64,000 nt of DNA from Trogon surrucura (Eukaryota > Chordata > Aves > Trogoniformes > Trogonidae), in assembly GCA_020746105.1 (NCBI GenBank), contig CM036619.1, forward strand, positions 4,742,561 to 4,806,560, written 5' to 3'. Positions 1 to 10,625 of the stretch are shown piece after piece. Made by a program: the position numbers and the translations under genes. Position 1 is the first letter of the stretch, and every line of letters begins with the position of its first letter. The notes below the pieces were generated by a model. The model was not told where the DNA came from. It made no database searches and worked only from the letters and a program-made list of their open reading frames with translations.

Positions 1-1031
1 TCCTTCCCCTCACCTCGTAAGGTGGGGTCATACTCGCTGTGAATCTCATCTCCTCCCAGCCGAGGGGTCCCACGTTTTATAGTCTGGTCTTCCCTGGCAG
101 CTGCTCCATCCCGCAGTCTCTTCAGCCGCCTCGCTTTCGACATTCCCTCAACTCCCCTTGGCATTCCTGCTGCAGCCCAGACCACGACTGAACATGAGTT
201 GTGGGTGGTTTGTCATTTTGCTCGGTCATATGTTTAAGCCCCGTGTTTTCTGTACCCTTCCTAACGACACGCAATGTTTTATTGCCTTTTTTTGGTCAGC
301 TGCTGCACTTGGAGCTGATGATTTCAGTGAAAACAGTGACTCAGCCCTTCCTCCTGCAGTTGGAGCTGGAGAAAGTGCAAGTATTAAGTGGTTCAGGAGG
401 TACCGGTCAGAATGTTTTTTCCCCTGGATGCGTTGTGTCGCATCTGTATGTTTGAGTGTCTCTATTGTCTTTTAGCAACTTTAATTTTGTGAGATCCTTC
501 TGGATTTCTTTTTCCTTGTGTACCCAGGAGAGCTTAACGCCACATCCAGACTTGAAGGTTTCACTGACCCGTTTGTGATGCTGAATAAAACCAGTTCTTG
601 GGGCCACTACTCTGGACTTTTCTCTCTCCAGGCCTCTTAGTACCGGTGTAGCTATTGTGAATAAATTCTTTATCAGAGTTGCTTAGATACGGTGTGTTCT
701 GTAACTCCGTGTGTAATGACATTGATCCCACCTGTCCTGAGTAATGATTGAGTAATTTCTCTTGCTCTTAATAATCTCTTTGAATGTACCTTCCATCAGA
801 ACCTTTTCATTTAATATCTTACTGCTCAGTGTGCCTGCTCTCAAATTTAGTGGCTGGATCGACAACTTTGTGGACGTGCTCAGTGATGTGGTGTAATGAA
901 TTTGAAGTTTCCAGGTGCGTGCCCTTTAAGTTAGGGGCAGAGTTCAGCTGAGATGAAGAAAAATGCATGTGGTTCACTCTCAGCATCTTAATCAGAATTT
1001 GGATTTTTTTTTTTAATTAAAAAAAGAAATT
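1..1031. other. upstream DNA, no gene assigned
   Basis: I recognise no gene or repeat family here. Positions 300-399 look like a possible 100-bp exon on the + strand: a pyrimidine-rich tract ending TTTGGTCAG precedes it and CAGGAG|GTACCG follows. Two AATAAA hexamers lie at 584-589 and 660-665. With no recognisable protein these signs are too weak to call a gene. Confidence 0.4.
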
Positions 1032-1036
1032 GGTAT
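1032..1036. repeat. left target-site duplication (GGTAT)
   Basis: GGTAT directly precedes the LTR. The same five bases directly follow it at 2215-2219, the footprint of integrase insertion. Confidence 0.85.
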
Positions 1037-2214
1037 TGTCGTGGGTTGACCCTGGCTGGCTGCCAGGTACCTACACAGCCGCTCACTCACTCCCCCTTCA
1101 CGGCTAGACGGGGGAGAAAATATTTCCAAGGGTTCAGGGTTTGAGATAAGGACAGGGAGATCATCCTCATTTACCGTCCCGGGCAAAACAGACTCAGTTT
1201 TGGGGAAATTAGTTCTTTTAATAAATGTACCTAATCAGAGAGGAGTAGTGAGAAGTGAGAAAGAGCAAACAAATCTTAAACAGAACACCTTCCCCCATCC
1301 CTCCCTTCTTCCCGGGCTTAACATCAATCCTGGCTTCTCCACCTCCTCCCCCCGAGCGGTGCAGGGGGACAGGGAATGGGGGTTATGGTCAGTTCATCCG
1401 ACGTTGGTTCCACTGCTTCTTCACTCCGGGGGAGGACTCTTCACTCTTCCCCAGGGCCACTGTGGGGTCCCTCTCACGGGAGACAAGCTTCACACTCTCT
1501 TCTCCGCGTGAGTCGTCCCACAAAGGGCAATTCATCCCAAACTGCCCGATGCGAGACACCTCACGAGGGGCAACCCACCCCTCGTGAGTCTGAGGCGCAG
1601 TCCTTCGGGAGAAACTGCTCCGGCGTGAGCCACCCGCAACGTCCCAAAAGTCCCACCGGCCAACCTGCTCCAGCGTGGGCATTCCCTCTTCCACGGGCTA
1701 CAGGTTCCGGCAGCGACTTGCTCTGGTGCAGGCTTCCCACGGGCTACAGTCCCCTTTCAGGCAGTCCACCCACACGGCGTGGAGTCCTCGGTGGACATCT
1801 ATGCGGTGATCCTCACGGTGGACATCTGCACCTCGCCCATGGGCTGCAGGGGGACAACCCGCTTCACCATGGTCTTCACCACGGACCCGGGGGACTCTCT
1901 CTGCTCCGGCGCCTGGAGCTCATCCTCCCCCCCCTCCTTCACTGACCTTGGTGTCTGCACAGATTCTCACTCCTCCATCTCTGTGCCAGCTGTTATGGCG
2001 CAGTTCTTTTTCCCGTTCTTAAATATGTTTTTCACAGAGGCGTTCCTCTGCTATCACCTTACTGATAGGCTCAGCCTTGGCCAGCGGCGGGTCCCTCTTT
2101 GGAGCCGGCTGGCATTGGCTCTATCAAACTTGGGGAGCTTCTAGCAGCTTCTTACAGAAGCCACCCTGCAGCTCCCCCCCCGCCGCCAAAATCTGGCCAG
2201 GCCAAACCAAAACA
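1037..2214. mobile_element. avian endogenous retrovirus solo LTR (1178 bp)
   Basis: The segment begins TGTCGTGGG and ends CCAAAACA, so it has the TG...CA ends of a retroviral LTR, and it is bounded by perfect 5-bp duplications (GGTAT). The body contains degenerate units around CACGGGCTRCAG (for example 1694, 1738 and 1839), as in an LTR family I recall as abundant in bird genomes. No gag, pol or env lies next to it, so it is a solo LTR left by recombination between two LTRs. Orientation is unclear. The minus strand has a CCAAT motif near 2115, a TATTTAAG near 2025 and ATTAAA at 1217-1222, which fits U3 at the right end. AATAAA on the plus strand at 1220-1225 would leave a very short U3. A 5-bp duplication suits ERVL-like elements, but the family name is not certain. 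Confidence 0.85.
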
Positions 2215-2219
2215 GGTAT
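2215..2219. repeat. right target-site duplication (GGTAT)
   Basis: This is an exact copy of the five bases at 1032-1036, directly after the LTR's terminal CA. Confidence 0.85.
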
Positions 2220-5200
2220 TTAAGAGCCATAAACAGAGTGATTTAGGAGGAGTTTCAGTGGGGATGGGGAAATTGTGACTGGAAACTGTTGAAAGATTGT
2301 TATTTTTTTTTTCTTTTGGTAGATCTTATAAATTACAGAGACTAAATATCGCTCTTGTTTTTTAAATCGTGGTGGGTGGCAAGCAGAAGGCAAGAATAAA
2401 CAGAAGAGTGGGGGCAAGGAGAAGAATGCAGCAGTTAATTAGCTACTGATTGGTCAATTTGCTGCCGGGTACAGAAGCAAATGGGAGCTGAGCATGTCCC
2501 CGAGGTGCAGGACGAATTTGCTGACACCGACGCTTGTGCTGCCGTAACAACGTTATGCTCGTGCGTGTTTAAAGCTCTTTGAGGTGGGTCAGGTGTGGTG
2601 GTGATCACACTGAAAATGTGCCTGGTACCAACAAAACACACCTGAAAAAACCCCTTAGTGTTCTGTGCAGGGCTTCAGTCCATTCTCTCGGTTTTCCTTG
2701 CTTTGATTTTTTTTTTTTTTGTTGCTTCCGTGTTTTGGAGCTTGCATTAAAACTAGTAACTGGTTGGGCAGACTTATTAAAAAAAAATACCAGACTCAGT
2801 GTGTTTCCAGGGAGTGGTTCATTCTTGGCTTCTTGCTGGTGAACCTTTTCGACAGACACAAATGAAAGCGTTAAATCATTACTGCTGAGATTTGCAGCTG
2901 AAGCAAAGAATTATTTGTTTATTCATGTTTAATAAAGGACTGCAGTGCAACGTAGATCTCCTGTGAAGTGCAGTTGGAAACAAAAGAGGTGTGGTTTTGT
3001 AGGCTTCTGACCCGGCCAAAGCAGAAAAAATGCTGCAAAGTTTATAGTTTTAGCTTCTTTTTTTTTTTTTTTTATGGATGGAGATGCCTGTCCTATAATT
3101 GTCCCACTCCATCCCTCCCCACAGTAACAGATGCAAATCTGCAGATAATGCTGGGTGTTCAGCTGCTGCTGTGCCTGAGGCAAATGCAATAAATATGTCG
3201 ATAGGGGAAAAAAAACCCTCTATCGAAGTAAGCAAGTGGTATTTTTAGTGCTGTTGTGATTGACGTCTGAATACTATGTCGGGTAATACCTGTTCGCAAA
3301 TCGGGGAAGGTACTAAAAGCAAAAATAGTTTGAGCGTTTAAAGATTTATAGGAATGATCAGCAACTTAGAAAAACGGGCCTTTATAGTGAGCCACTTCTG
3401 CCTCATTCCACATAGCTGATATAAAAAGATTTTATTGACTTGATCTTTAAGATTGCCTTAATGGGAAATGATATAATAAAGGGCTGTTAACATTCAGCTC
3501 TGCAGATTGCTAAATTAAAAGTAGGTTAGATTTAGGTTAGAAAGAAGGGATGCACTTTTAATGATAAAGAAAAAAAAAGCATACATGGAACAATCTAGCT
3601 GGTGGTTTACACAATCTTTTAATGATATTATAAAACTTTTTAAAAGCTTTTCCTCAGTGGGTGTGCTGTCAGAATGAATTCATTGTGCCTCCAAGGGCTT
3701 TGCTTGGTAGATCATGGATGAGCATCTTCGCTAGATGATCAGGGATGATGAATCCTTGAGTTTCTCAACAAACGTAATTTAACAGAGCAGTTTTTTTGAA
3801 AGGTTATTTGCTTTCTCCTATTTGTTTATTCTTAAAAAGAAAAAAATCAGTGTATTTTTACATAGATGAGATTGAGATCTCAATGTTGTTCAAGATTAGA
3901 GGAACATCCAGTTGTCTTTTTCGCTTGCCAGAGAGTTGTAACAGGAGGGGAAACTTCCAGACCGTTGAATCGAGCCTCATAAGACAACGTCCTTCAGCAT
4001 CCATCAGGCAAAGCTTAAAAGCTGAATGTGCGTGTGTGTTCCTAAATGTCTTTGATACTGGTAGATAAATAGGAAAATTGCATCTTCTGTTGAGCTTGTT
4101 ATTCCTCGTTCAGTTGGAAGGGTTGTCGGTGGATGACATGTGCTGCTCGGCTGCCTGGAGACTCTGGTCTGTGGTTCCTTGTGCGCCGCGAGCCTTTGCT
4201 CTTCGCTGCAATGAGAGATCGGTCCATGAACTGAATATCTGAATGCATTTCAAGGGAATACTCTTTGAGTTAGAGTCGGTCAGTTCCTGCTACAGAGGAA
4301 CGGGATTAAATTTCTTGTGGTTTGCTGCTTACCACAGCTCTGGAAGGAGATCAGTGCTGCAGATGGGGCTGAGACTCTGAGCCTCTGTACTTGTCCGTGG
4401 AGCCATATTCTCATTTTACCTTGAGGCGGGAAGATGAAGCTCCCAAAATATTCCCATTTCGATGATTAGATGTTACTCTTGGAAAGAAGATTTAAAGTTG
4501 CGGCTCCATTTCCAAGAAAACAGTTGAGGAAACTCTGCAATGCAAAACGCGTAGTTTCATAAAAGCTAATACAGCGTTAGAGATGTCTGGTACTCAAGGC
4601 ATTCATAAATCATTAAAAAAACGCCTATTTGAACTATACCGATCCACAAAGCCTGTTTGAGGACTATACTGCCAAAAACCAACTTGATGGGCGTAGGAGC
4701 AATAGTAATATTCTGTTCCTCTGTGAATTCTTACAGATAATTGGTTTACTTGGCAAGTTTTCTTTGGCTGAGGATCTGCCTTATTTGGTAGTACCTCTAA
4801 CGTCGTTACAGCTTCTTTCCTGTTCTGTTATTGTCATCTGTGTAGTTACAGAAACCTTGGTTGGAAAAGACCTCTTGAGGCCATCTGCTGCTTCCCTTCG
4901 GTATCTGTTTGTCGTAAAACCAATTTTCCTTGAGAACTGGTTAACCTTTACAAAGTTTGTGAAGGGTACGGTCCAAAAACTGCTTTTTTTTTCACCTGGT
5001 CAGGCCGACAGTTTGCTCCCTACCTAGTAGCGTGGTAAGATGTAGAAGAGTATAAATGCAGAAATGACTCATTTCTTGAAGGTATCGGTAGGGGTGTAGA
5101 GGTGCGTGAAATCCGATTAATTTTTCATTTCGCTCTCTGAGAACTACTTTGGAGCAGATAGGAGATGTAAGGCTGGTTTGTGTCTTACTGTTACAAATCT

Positions 5201-8200
5201 GGATTGTGTGACAGCGTTCAGGAAAGGAGCTGCAGGAGAAGTCAGTGCAGATCTCCGTGGCATGAGGCAATCCTTGTCCCCAGGACAGCTCCCCCAGACA
5301 CTACGAATCTCTCCTTATAGTCCAAGACCAGATCAGGAACTTAACTTTTCTTTTTCTCTTCAAATCTCAGCATTGAATGACTTTTTTCTGTCTAGAGATC
5401 AGAATGCTGTAATGTCCTTCAGAAAGGGAAAGGTTTTGCACAACAAAAAGGCAAGTTTGTAAATGTGATCTGAAGAGAGTAGCTACCTTGATACGCAGTC
5501 TCGGTTTACTTCTCAGTGAATGAAGTTTTTCAAATACTTTCAGAATCCAGTGTTAGATGTGAACTCAAAACCCGTATTTGGAGAATAAAGCGAAGAAGTT
5601 TCAAGGCAGGAAAGATGAGAGCGAGCTGGGGAGACACGGTAAAGCCAGGGGTAAGAAGTATCATCAAAGCTCCTGATGCGACTCTGAAGCTAAATAGGAG
5701 CACGTGAAGGTGATGAACGTTTCGCATCCTGGGATGGTGTCTGGATACACAAACATACAGAGAAAAGTGAAATTTTTACTTTTATCTTTGGAATCATGAC
5801 TGTTTTTTTCATTTATACTGTTATGAGTTGGTATTTCTGTAGTGGCTGGTGTTCACCCGAATGAATGTACGTTAGCCCATGGAGGACCTTGTGCTTAATG
5901 GAAATCTGTGAAAAACAGGAAACAATGCAAAGGGCATTAATGTAACTTTCGAGGGATGTGGCCTTCAGGATTCAAGTTCTCCTACTTGTTTTGAAATCTA
6001 GTGTGTGTCAGTTGTGGAAAACTGTCTCTTGAACACTAGATTGGAAGAAAATGTACCTACAGGAAGCTGTTGAGTGTACGTGTCCCCGAGGTGTAGCGTC
6101 TCCTCAGTTGATGCACTCACAGAACCAATTTGCACTGGAACATGGAAATAAGAAATGGTTACGGTGTTTGACTTCTGATGCTGACCTTGTGGGTTCCCCG
6201 TCTGGGTAGGTCCCGGTGCGGTACCGGGATGTACGGGAGTGCTGGTGCGTGCACGGGGAAGGATCACAGTGGACGCAGCAGCTCAAGTGATAGAGACCAA
6301 CATCAGAAGATGATCAGATCTTTTTTTTCCAAGTTAAAAATATGTGTATGTCTTGCCTGGAGGTGTTTGAAATTGCATGGCTGGGTTCCTGGAATGTAAA
6401 TTAATGTTTTCTATCTATCTGTGTGTAAATGATAATGTGTTGTTCTGGTGGTTATATTTCCCATTGCTTTCTTGTAATCTGTTGCGTAGGCACCCTTAGC
6501 CAAATAGTCGGCTTCGAGACTAACAAATGCAGTGGTGAAACATTTCCAATACATCAAATATTAGAAGAAAACTTCACTGCAGCTTGTAATTTTTGGTAGT
6601 AACTTATATTTTTCAATGGTCTTTAATTGTAGTTATAAATAGAATCTCGAGATTAGTTTCTATTGCTGTAGAAAAATTAAATATGTTTTTTTCTAGTCTG
6701 CAGTTTTCGTTGTTTCACTTGGGTGGCTACAGTTGTTCAGACTGTATATCACCATCAGATGGCTTTGGTCATAACCATCACAAGCAGCTTGTAAGCGTAC
6801 CGTACTATTTTTTTTCTAAGTTCTTATGTTCTCTCAGAATCAAGCATGCAATATTTTCTGGGTGTGTTTTTGTGGTGTCCTATTGCTGTTTTAATTTTGC
6901 GTGTTGCCACTTCATTGTCTCAAAAACGAACCACAGTACTCTGAGCAAAGTTTTTGGTAGTCTGCCTTTAAATTTCAGGCGTAATTCCCTTTTTGATGTT
7001 CCACTTTTATCGTGTTTTCGTGCCACAGGCGTGGATTGTAAATGAAAGCGAGCACGATGTTAAGCATCTGTTGGGGAGAGCAGGGCTAATAAATTTATTA
7101 AGCCTTGTCTTTTTTTTCTAAGAGGTGGCAAAGCAGTGACCATCTGTCCTTATAATCTCGGAGTCTGGCGCAGTTGCTACACCTGTGGTTAAAGTTCAGT
7201 TTCCACGTGGATTTTGTACCCAATGTGACAACTTTGATTACTCGACACTGCTTTAAGCCAAATAACTGCAGATCTTTTTCTTAGGGTCAGTTCAATTTCT
7301 TACTCATGTGTTTTACTGGTTCCCTGTTCCTTTCTCCTCATATTTATTTCAGTTTAGTTAACCCCTTGATGTGTGTCGCCAGTCCTCGTCCTTGCAGACT
7401 TTGAGTGATTCTTGCTTTCTAATTCTTTGAGGATTTTAGTTTGTTCTGAGCCCTGATCGGCACCTCAAACCCCAGTTACGGTCACATGTACTGAGATGTA
7501 TGAAAAGCAGGCAGAAAGAATATAAGAAGTTACAGTTTATGTAATTAGCTATTTGGGAAAATTTACTGTACACCTGTCAAGAGTATAATTCTGTGTGATC
7601 TCTACAGACTCAGTGGTTCTTGTAAAACTGATTGCAGCTCAAGAGAGCCTTGGCATTCGCTATAAAACTGTTCTGCGACCGTGTCTCGTGTGCCTCAGTC
7701 GACAAATATCAGTCTCCTTTTAGTTCTTATCTTCCATACTTATTTTTAAGCTTGGCTGCCTTTTCTCCAAAGGTTTAAGAATAAAAAAAAAAAAGGTCCC
7801 CTAATGTCAGGGTTAGTCTTTGCTTACGAAGAGGACTCTTTGAGCTCTCACAATGGTGAAATCTGTGTGTAACACTTAATTTGTGTGTAGTGACCTGTAT
7901 TGTGCTGTAGTAATTACACTCGTGTCCTGCCGGTATCATCTTTCTCCTCTGGTTAGGTGGGCAACACGTAATCTTGTTAATGAACAGGGTGAGACAAGGA
8001 AAATGCTTTTGATTTGCATGTGATGTGCCCAGCAGCCAGCAAATTGCTTCAGATAATGGGCTTTATTAAACAAGTACAGCCTTGGAGAAAATCGCTCAGA
8101 CCGGTGCGATTGTAGAGCTATTTTTTCCTTCTGTTTCTAAATGTATTTCTTTTATTGTTACAGATATTTCAAGACTTTCCTTGCCAGCAGGTAAGTTCTC

Positions 8201-9810
8201 TTCTTTCATTTGTGGCTTGATGTGACAGCAGGCAGCTTTTAAAGGCTTGTTTGTAATACAGTCATGCTTTTATATAATCAGAATATCACTTCTTAGAGGC
8301 ACTGTCATGATACATAGTCATGTGGGGATCTGAGGTCAAAACAAAACCTGTGGAGGTACAGTTGGTTTTTTACGTTTAAATAGTGTATTTTGACAAGGGG
8401 AGGAGGTAACCGAGATATTTATATATGTAGCTGGTTAAATATGCGTGTGGTATAGTCAGTGCTTAAAAGGACTCAGCGCAGCGTGTGATGCAGCTGTCAG
8501 AAGAGCAGATTAGAAACAACCCCAGATGGGTATTAGTGGTGAATCAGAGGGACAGCGTGCAGGGAAATGTGGATGGATGGGTGCTCCACGGGTGGAAGGG
8601 ATCTCTCCAGGTGGCAGCAGGGAAGGCGACAGCCGGGTTCGCTTGGCTGGAGTCACAGGTGACTTGTGCTGGAGCTGGAAATATCCCTCTGCTCTGCTGC
8701 CGCTGTGTCTTCTATCAATGGTGTTTAGAAATGGAGGGAGGGAAGAAAAAACAACACACCCTCCCCAACCTCAAAAACCCCCTCCCAACCAAAACCCAAA
8801 GCAATGACAAAAGGACAAAAATCCCACGAACTGCACAAAAAACCCCACCCAAACCACCACAAACGCACACCAAAACCACCACCACCAACAAAACCCCACA
8901 GAAAAACCCCAACCCCGCCGACCTGATTTTCGAACCCAGCTTGCTTTTGTTTGATACGTTTGGTGTCGAGCCGAGTACTGAGCTCTGTAAATTCACTTGT
9001 GCTGTGGGCTCAGGTTGTGACGCGGGGCTCCGAGTGGCTTCTGTTCCTTTGTCCGGTCGTTCACCCTCTGTAACTGTGAATTCTAGAATCGTAGCTCTAG
9101 TGCACTTCTACTCCAGGTTGAGCGAGGGATGGGATGTTTGTTCCCAGACCTGCTGCCTGTTGTCTTTACTCTGCGTTGGTGATTTCTGCTTTACGTAGCC
9201 TTTTATTTCTTCTTACTGAGATGTGCTTCGTATCTGTCCGCAAAATATCGTTTTTCCAAGCGAGTTTCTAAAGTGTAACGGTACTTTATCTAAAATATTA
9301 TCTAAAATTTAATGGTACTTTGTCAATATGAATCTGCTCTGGAGGTGGTTGCTCTTTCCCGTTTGAATCAAATGGCACTTTCAATTAAAAGCTCGATACC
9401 TGATACACTGTTGTTTTTCCACAAGAACTTTAGAGTGGCTGTTCTGGAAAAAAATCATGTTTTCTTAAAGCGGTGTAGAGAACTCTAAATGTGGAGGAGA
9501 TTTTCTTTTAAAATGGTTTTGAATGCTGAGAGCTGTTGTCAGGAAAGCAAGTGGTTGTGGAGAATATTGGAAAAATAAATGCCTGGTGCTTAGGTCAGGC
9601 TGATAGGAAGGTCAGGGTGGTTGTGGGATTTTTCTGCAGCTTCTAAACCAAGGATGTGTGATGAAACAGAATTCTGAGTTTCTATTTGGGACTTCAAGAG
9701 TTTATCGGATACTATGAATCTCGGTCTTGCTGAAGTTATTCTTTTCACTTTGGGTGTGTGTGGGGAAGTGCCCCAGTTGTACTTTTTAGCTCTGTCATTG
9801 AAGTACCAAT
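2220..9810. other. intergenic DNA without recognisable genes
   Basis: I see only AT-rich unique sequence, short homopolymer runs (for example T at 3056-3074) and the A/C-rich tract listed separately. The open frames are short or start from non-ATG codons, and none resembles a known protein. No intact repeat family was recognised. Confidence 0.5.
8743..8919. repeat. A/C-rich strand-asymmetric low-complexity tract
   Basis: About 175 bp in which the + strand is nearly all A and C, in runs such as CCACCAC and AAAACCCC. Because it lacks T it contains no stop codons. This produces an artificially long open frame (ATG 8488 to stop 9198) that should not be read as a gene. Confidence 0.75.
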
Positions 9811-10625
9811 GGATGGTGAGAATTTGCCTGGATGGGCCAGTGCAAACTGCATGAGGTTCAACAAGTCAAAGTACAAGGTTCTGCACCTGGGTCGGGCCAG
9901 TCCCAGGCACAAATACAAACTGGGCACAGAGTGGGTTGAGAGTAGCCCTGAAGAGAAGGATTTGGGGGTGTTGATAGACGAGAAGCTCAACATGAGCCGG
10001 CAGGGTGCTCATGCAACCCAGAAGGCCAACCGCATCCTGGGATGCATCAGGAGAAACGTAACCAGCAGGGCAAGAGAGGGGATTCTCCCCCTTTACTCTG
10101 CTCTTGTTAGACCCCGTCTCGAACACTGTGTCCAGTTCTGGTGTCCCCACCGTAAGAGGGACATAGATCTGTTGGAACCAGGCCAGAGGAGGCCACAAAG
10201 CTGATGGAGGGGCTGGAGCAACCCTGCTGCGAGGACAGGCTGAGGGAGCTGGGATTGTTCAGCTGGAGAAGAGAAGACTCCGAGGGGACCTTGTCACTGG
10301 CTGCAGTGCCTGAAGGGACCTACAGGAAGGCTGGGGAGGGACTTCTTACGAGAGTGTCCAGTGATAGGACAAGGGGAAATGGATTTACAATGAGGGAGAA
10401 TAGGTTTAGATTGGATCTTACGACGAAATTCTTCAGTCTGAGGGTGACAAGGCTCTGGAATAGATTGCCCAGAGAGGTTGTGGCTGCCCCTTCCCCGGAG
10501 CTGTTCAAGGCCAGGTTGGATGAGCCCTTGAGCAACCTGGGCTAGTCGAGAGGCGTCCGTGCCCATGGCAGGGGGTTGGACTAGATGATCTCTAAGGTCT
10601 CTTCCAACTTCCAACCTTGATTTTG
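9811..10625 (+). mobile_element. CR1 LINE fragment, sense, 5'-truncated (815 bp)
   Basis: Translation gives the C-terminal part of the CR1 ORF2 protein. Recognisable blocks are CMRFNKSKYKVLHLGRA, EKDLGVLIDEKLNMSRQ and [12 protein letters not shown] in the first frame. DRTRGNGF and [11 protein letters not shown] follow in another frame after a shift near 10190-10204. It ends with the CR1 3' block (TTGGACTAGATGATCTC, then TTCCAAC). The tail lacks the usual ATTCTATG iterations and matches the antisense copy at 49019-49445, so the two probably belong to one subfamily. It is 5'-truncated and frameshifted, hence inactive. Confidence 0.92.

Noticed and set aside
1376..1945. Open frame of about 189 codons on the + strand
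   Set aside because: It lies wholly inside the solo LTR, which is G+C-rich and stop-poor. It is not a retroviral gene.
6212..6228. Small palindrome CCCGGTGCGGTACCGGG
   Set aside because: A 6-bp stem is expected many times in 64 kb.
6593..7045. Open frame of about 150 codons on the + strand
   Set aside because: It starts at TTG, and the T-rich DNA gives a Phe/Ser/Cys-rich product typical of chance frames.
8488..9198. Open frame of 236 codons on the + strand, the longest in the window
   Set aside because: Its length comes from crossing an A/C-rich tract that cannot form stops. The translation is low-complexity Lys/Thr/Pro in the middle and resembles no family.
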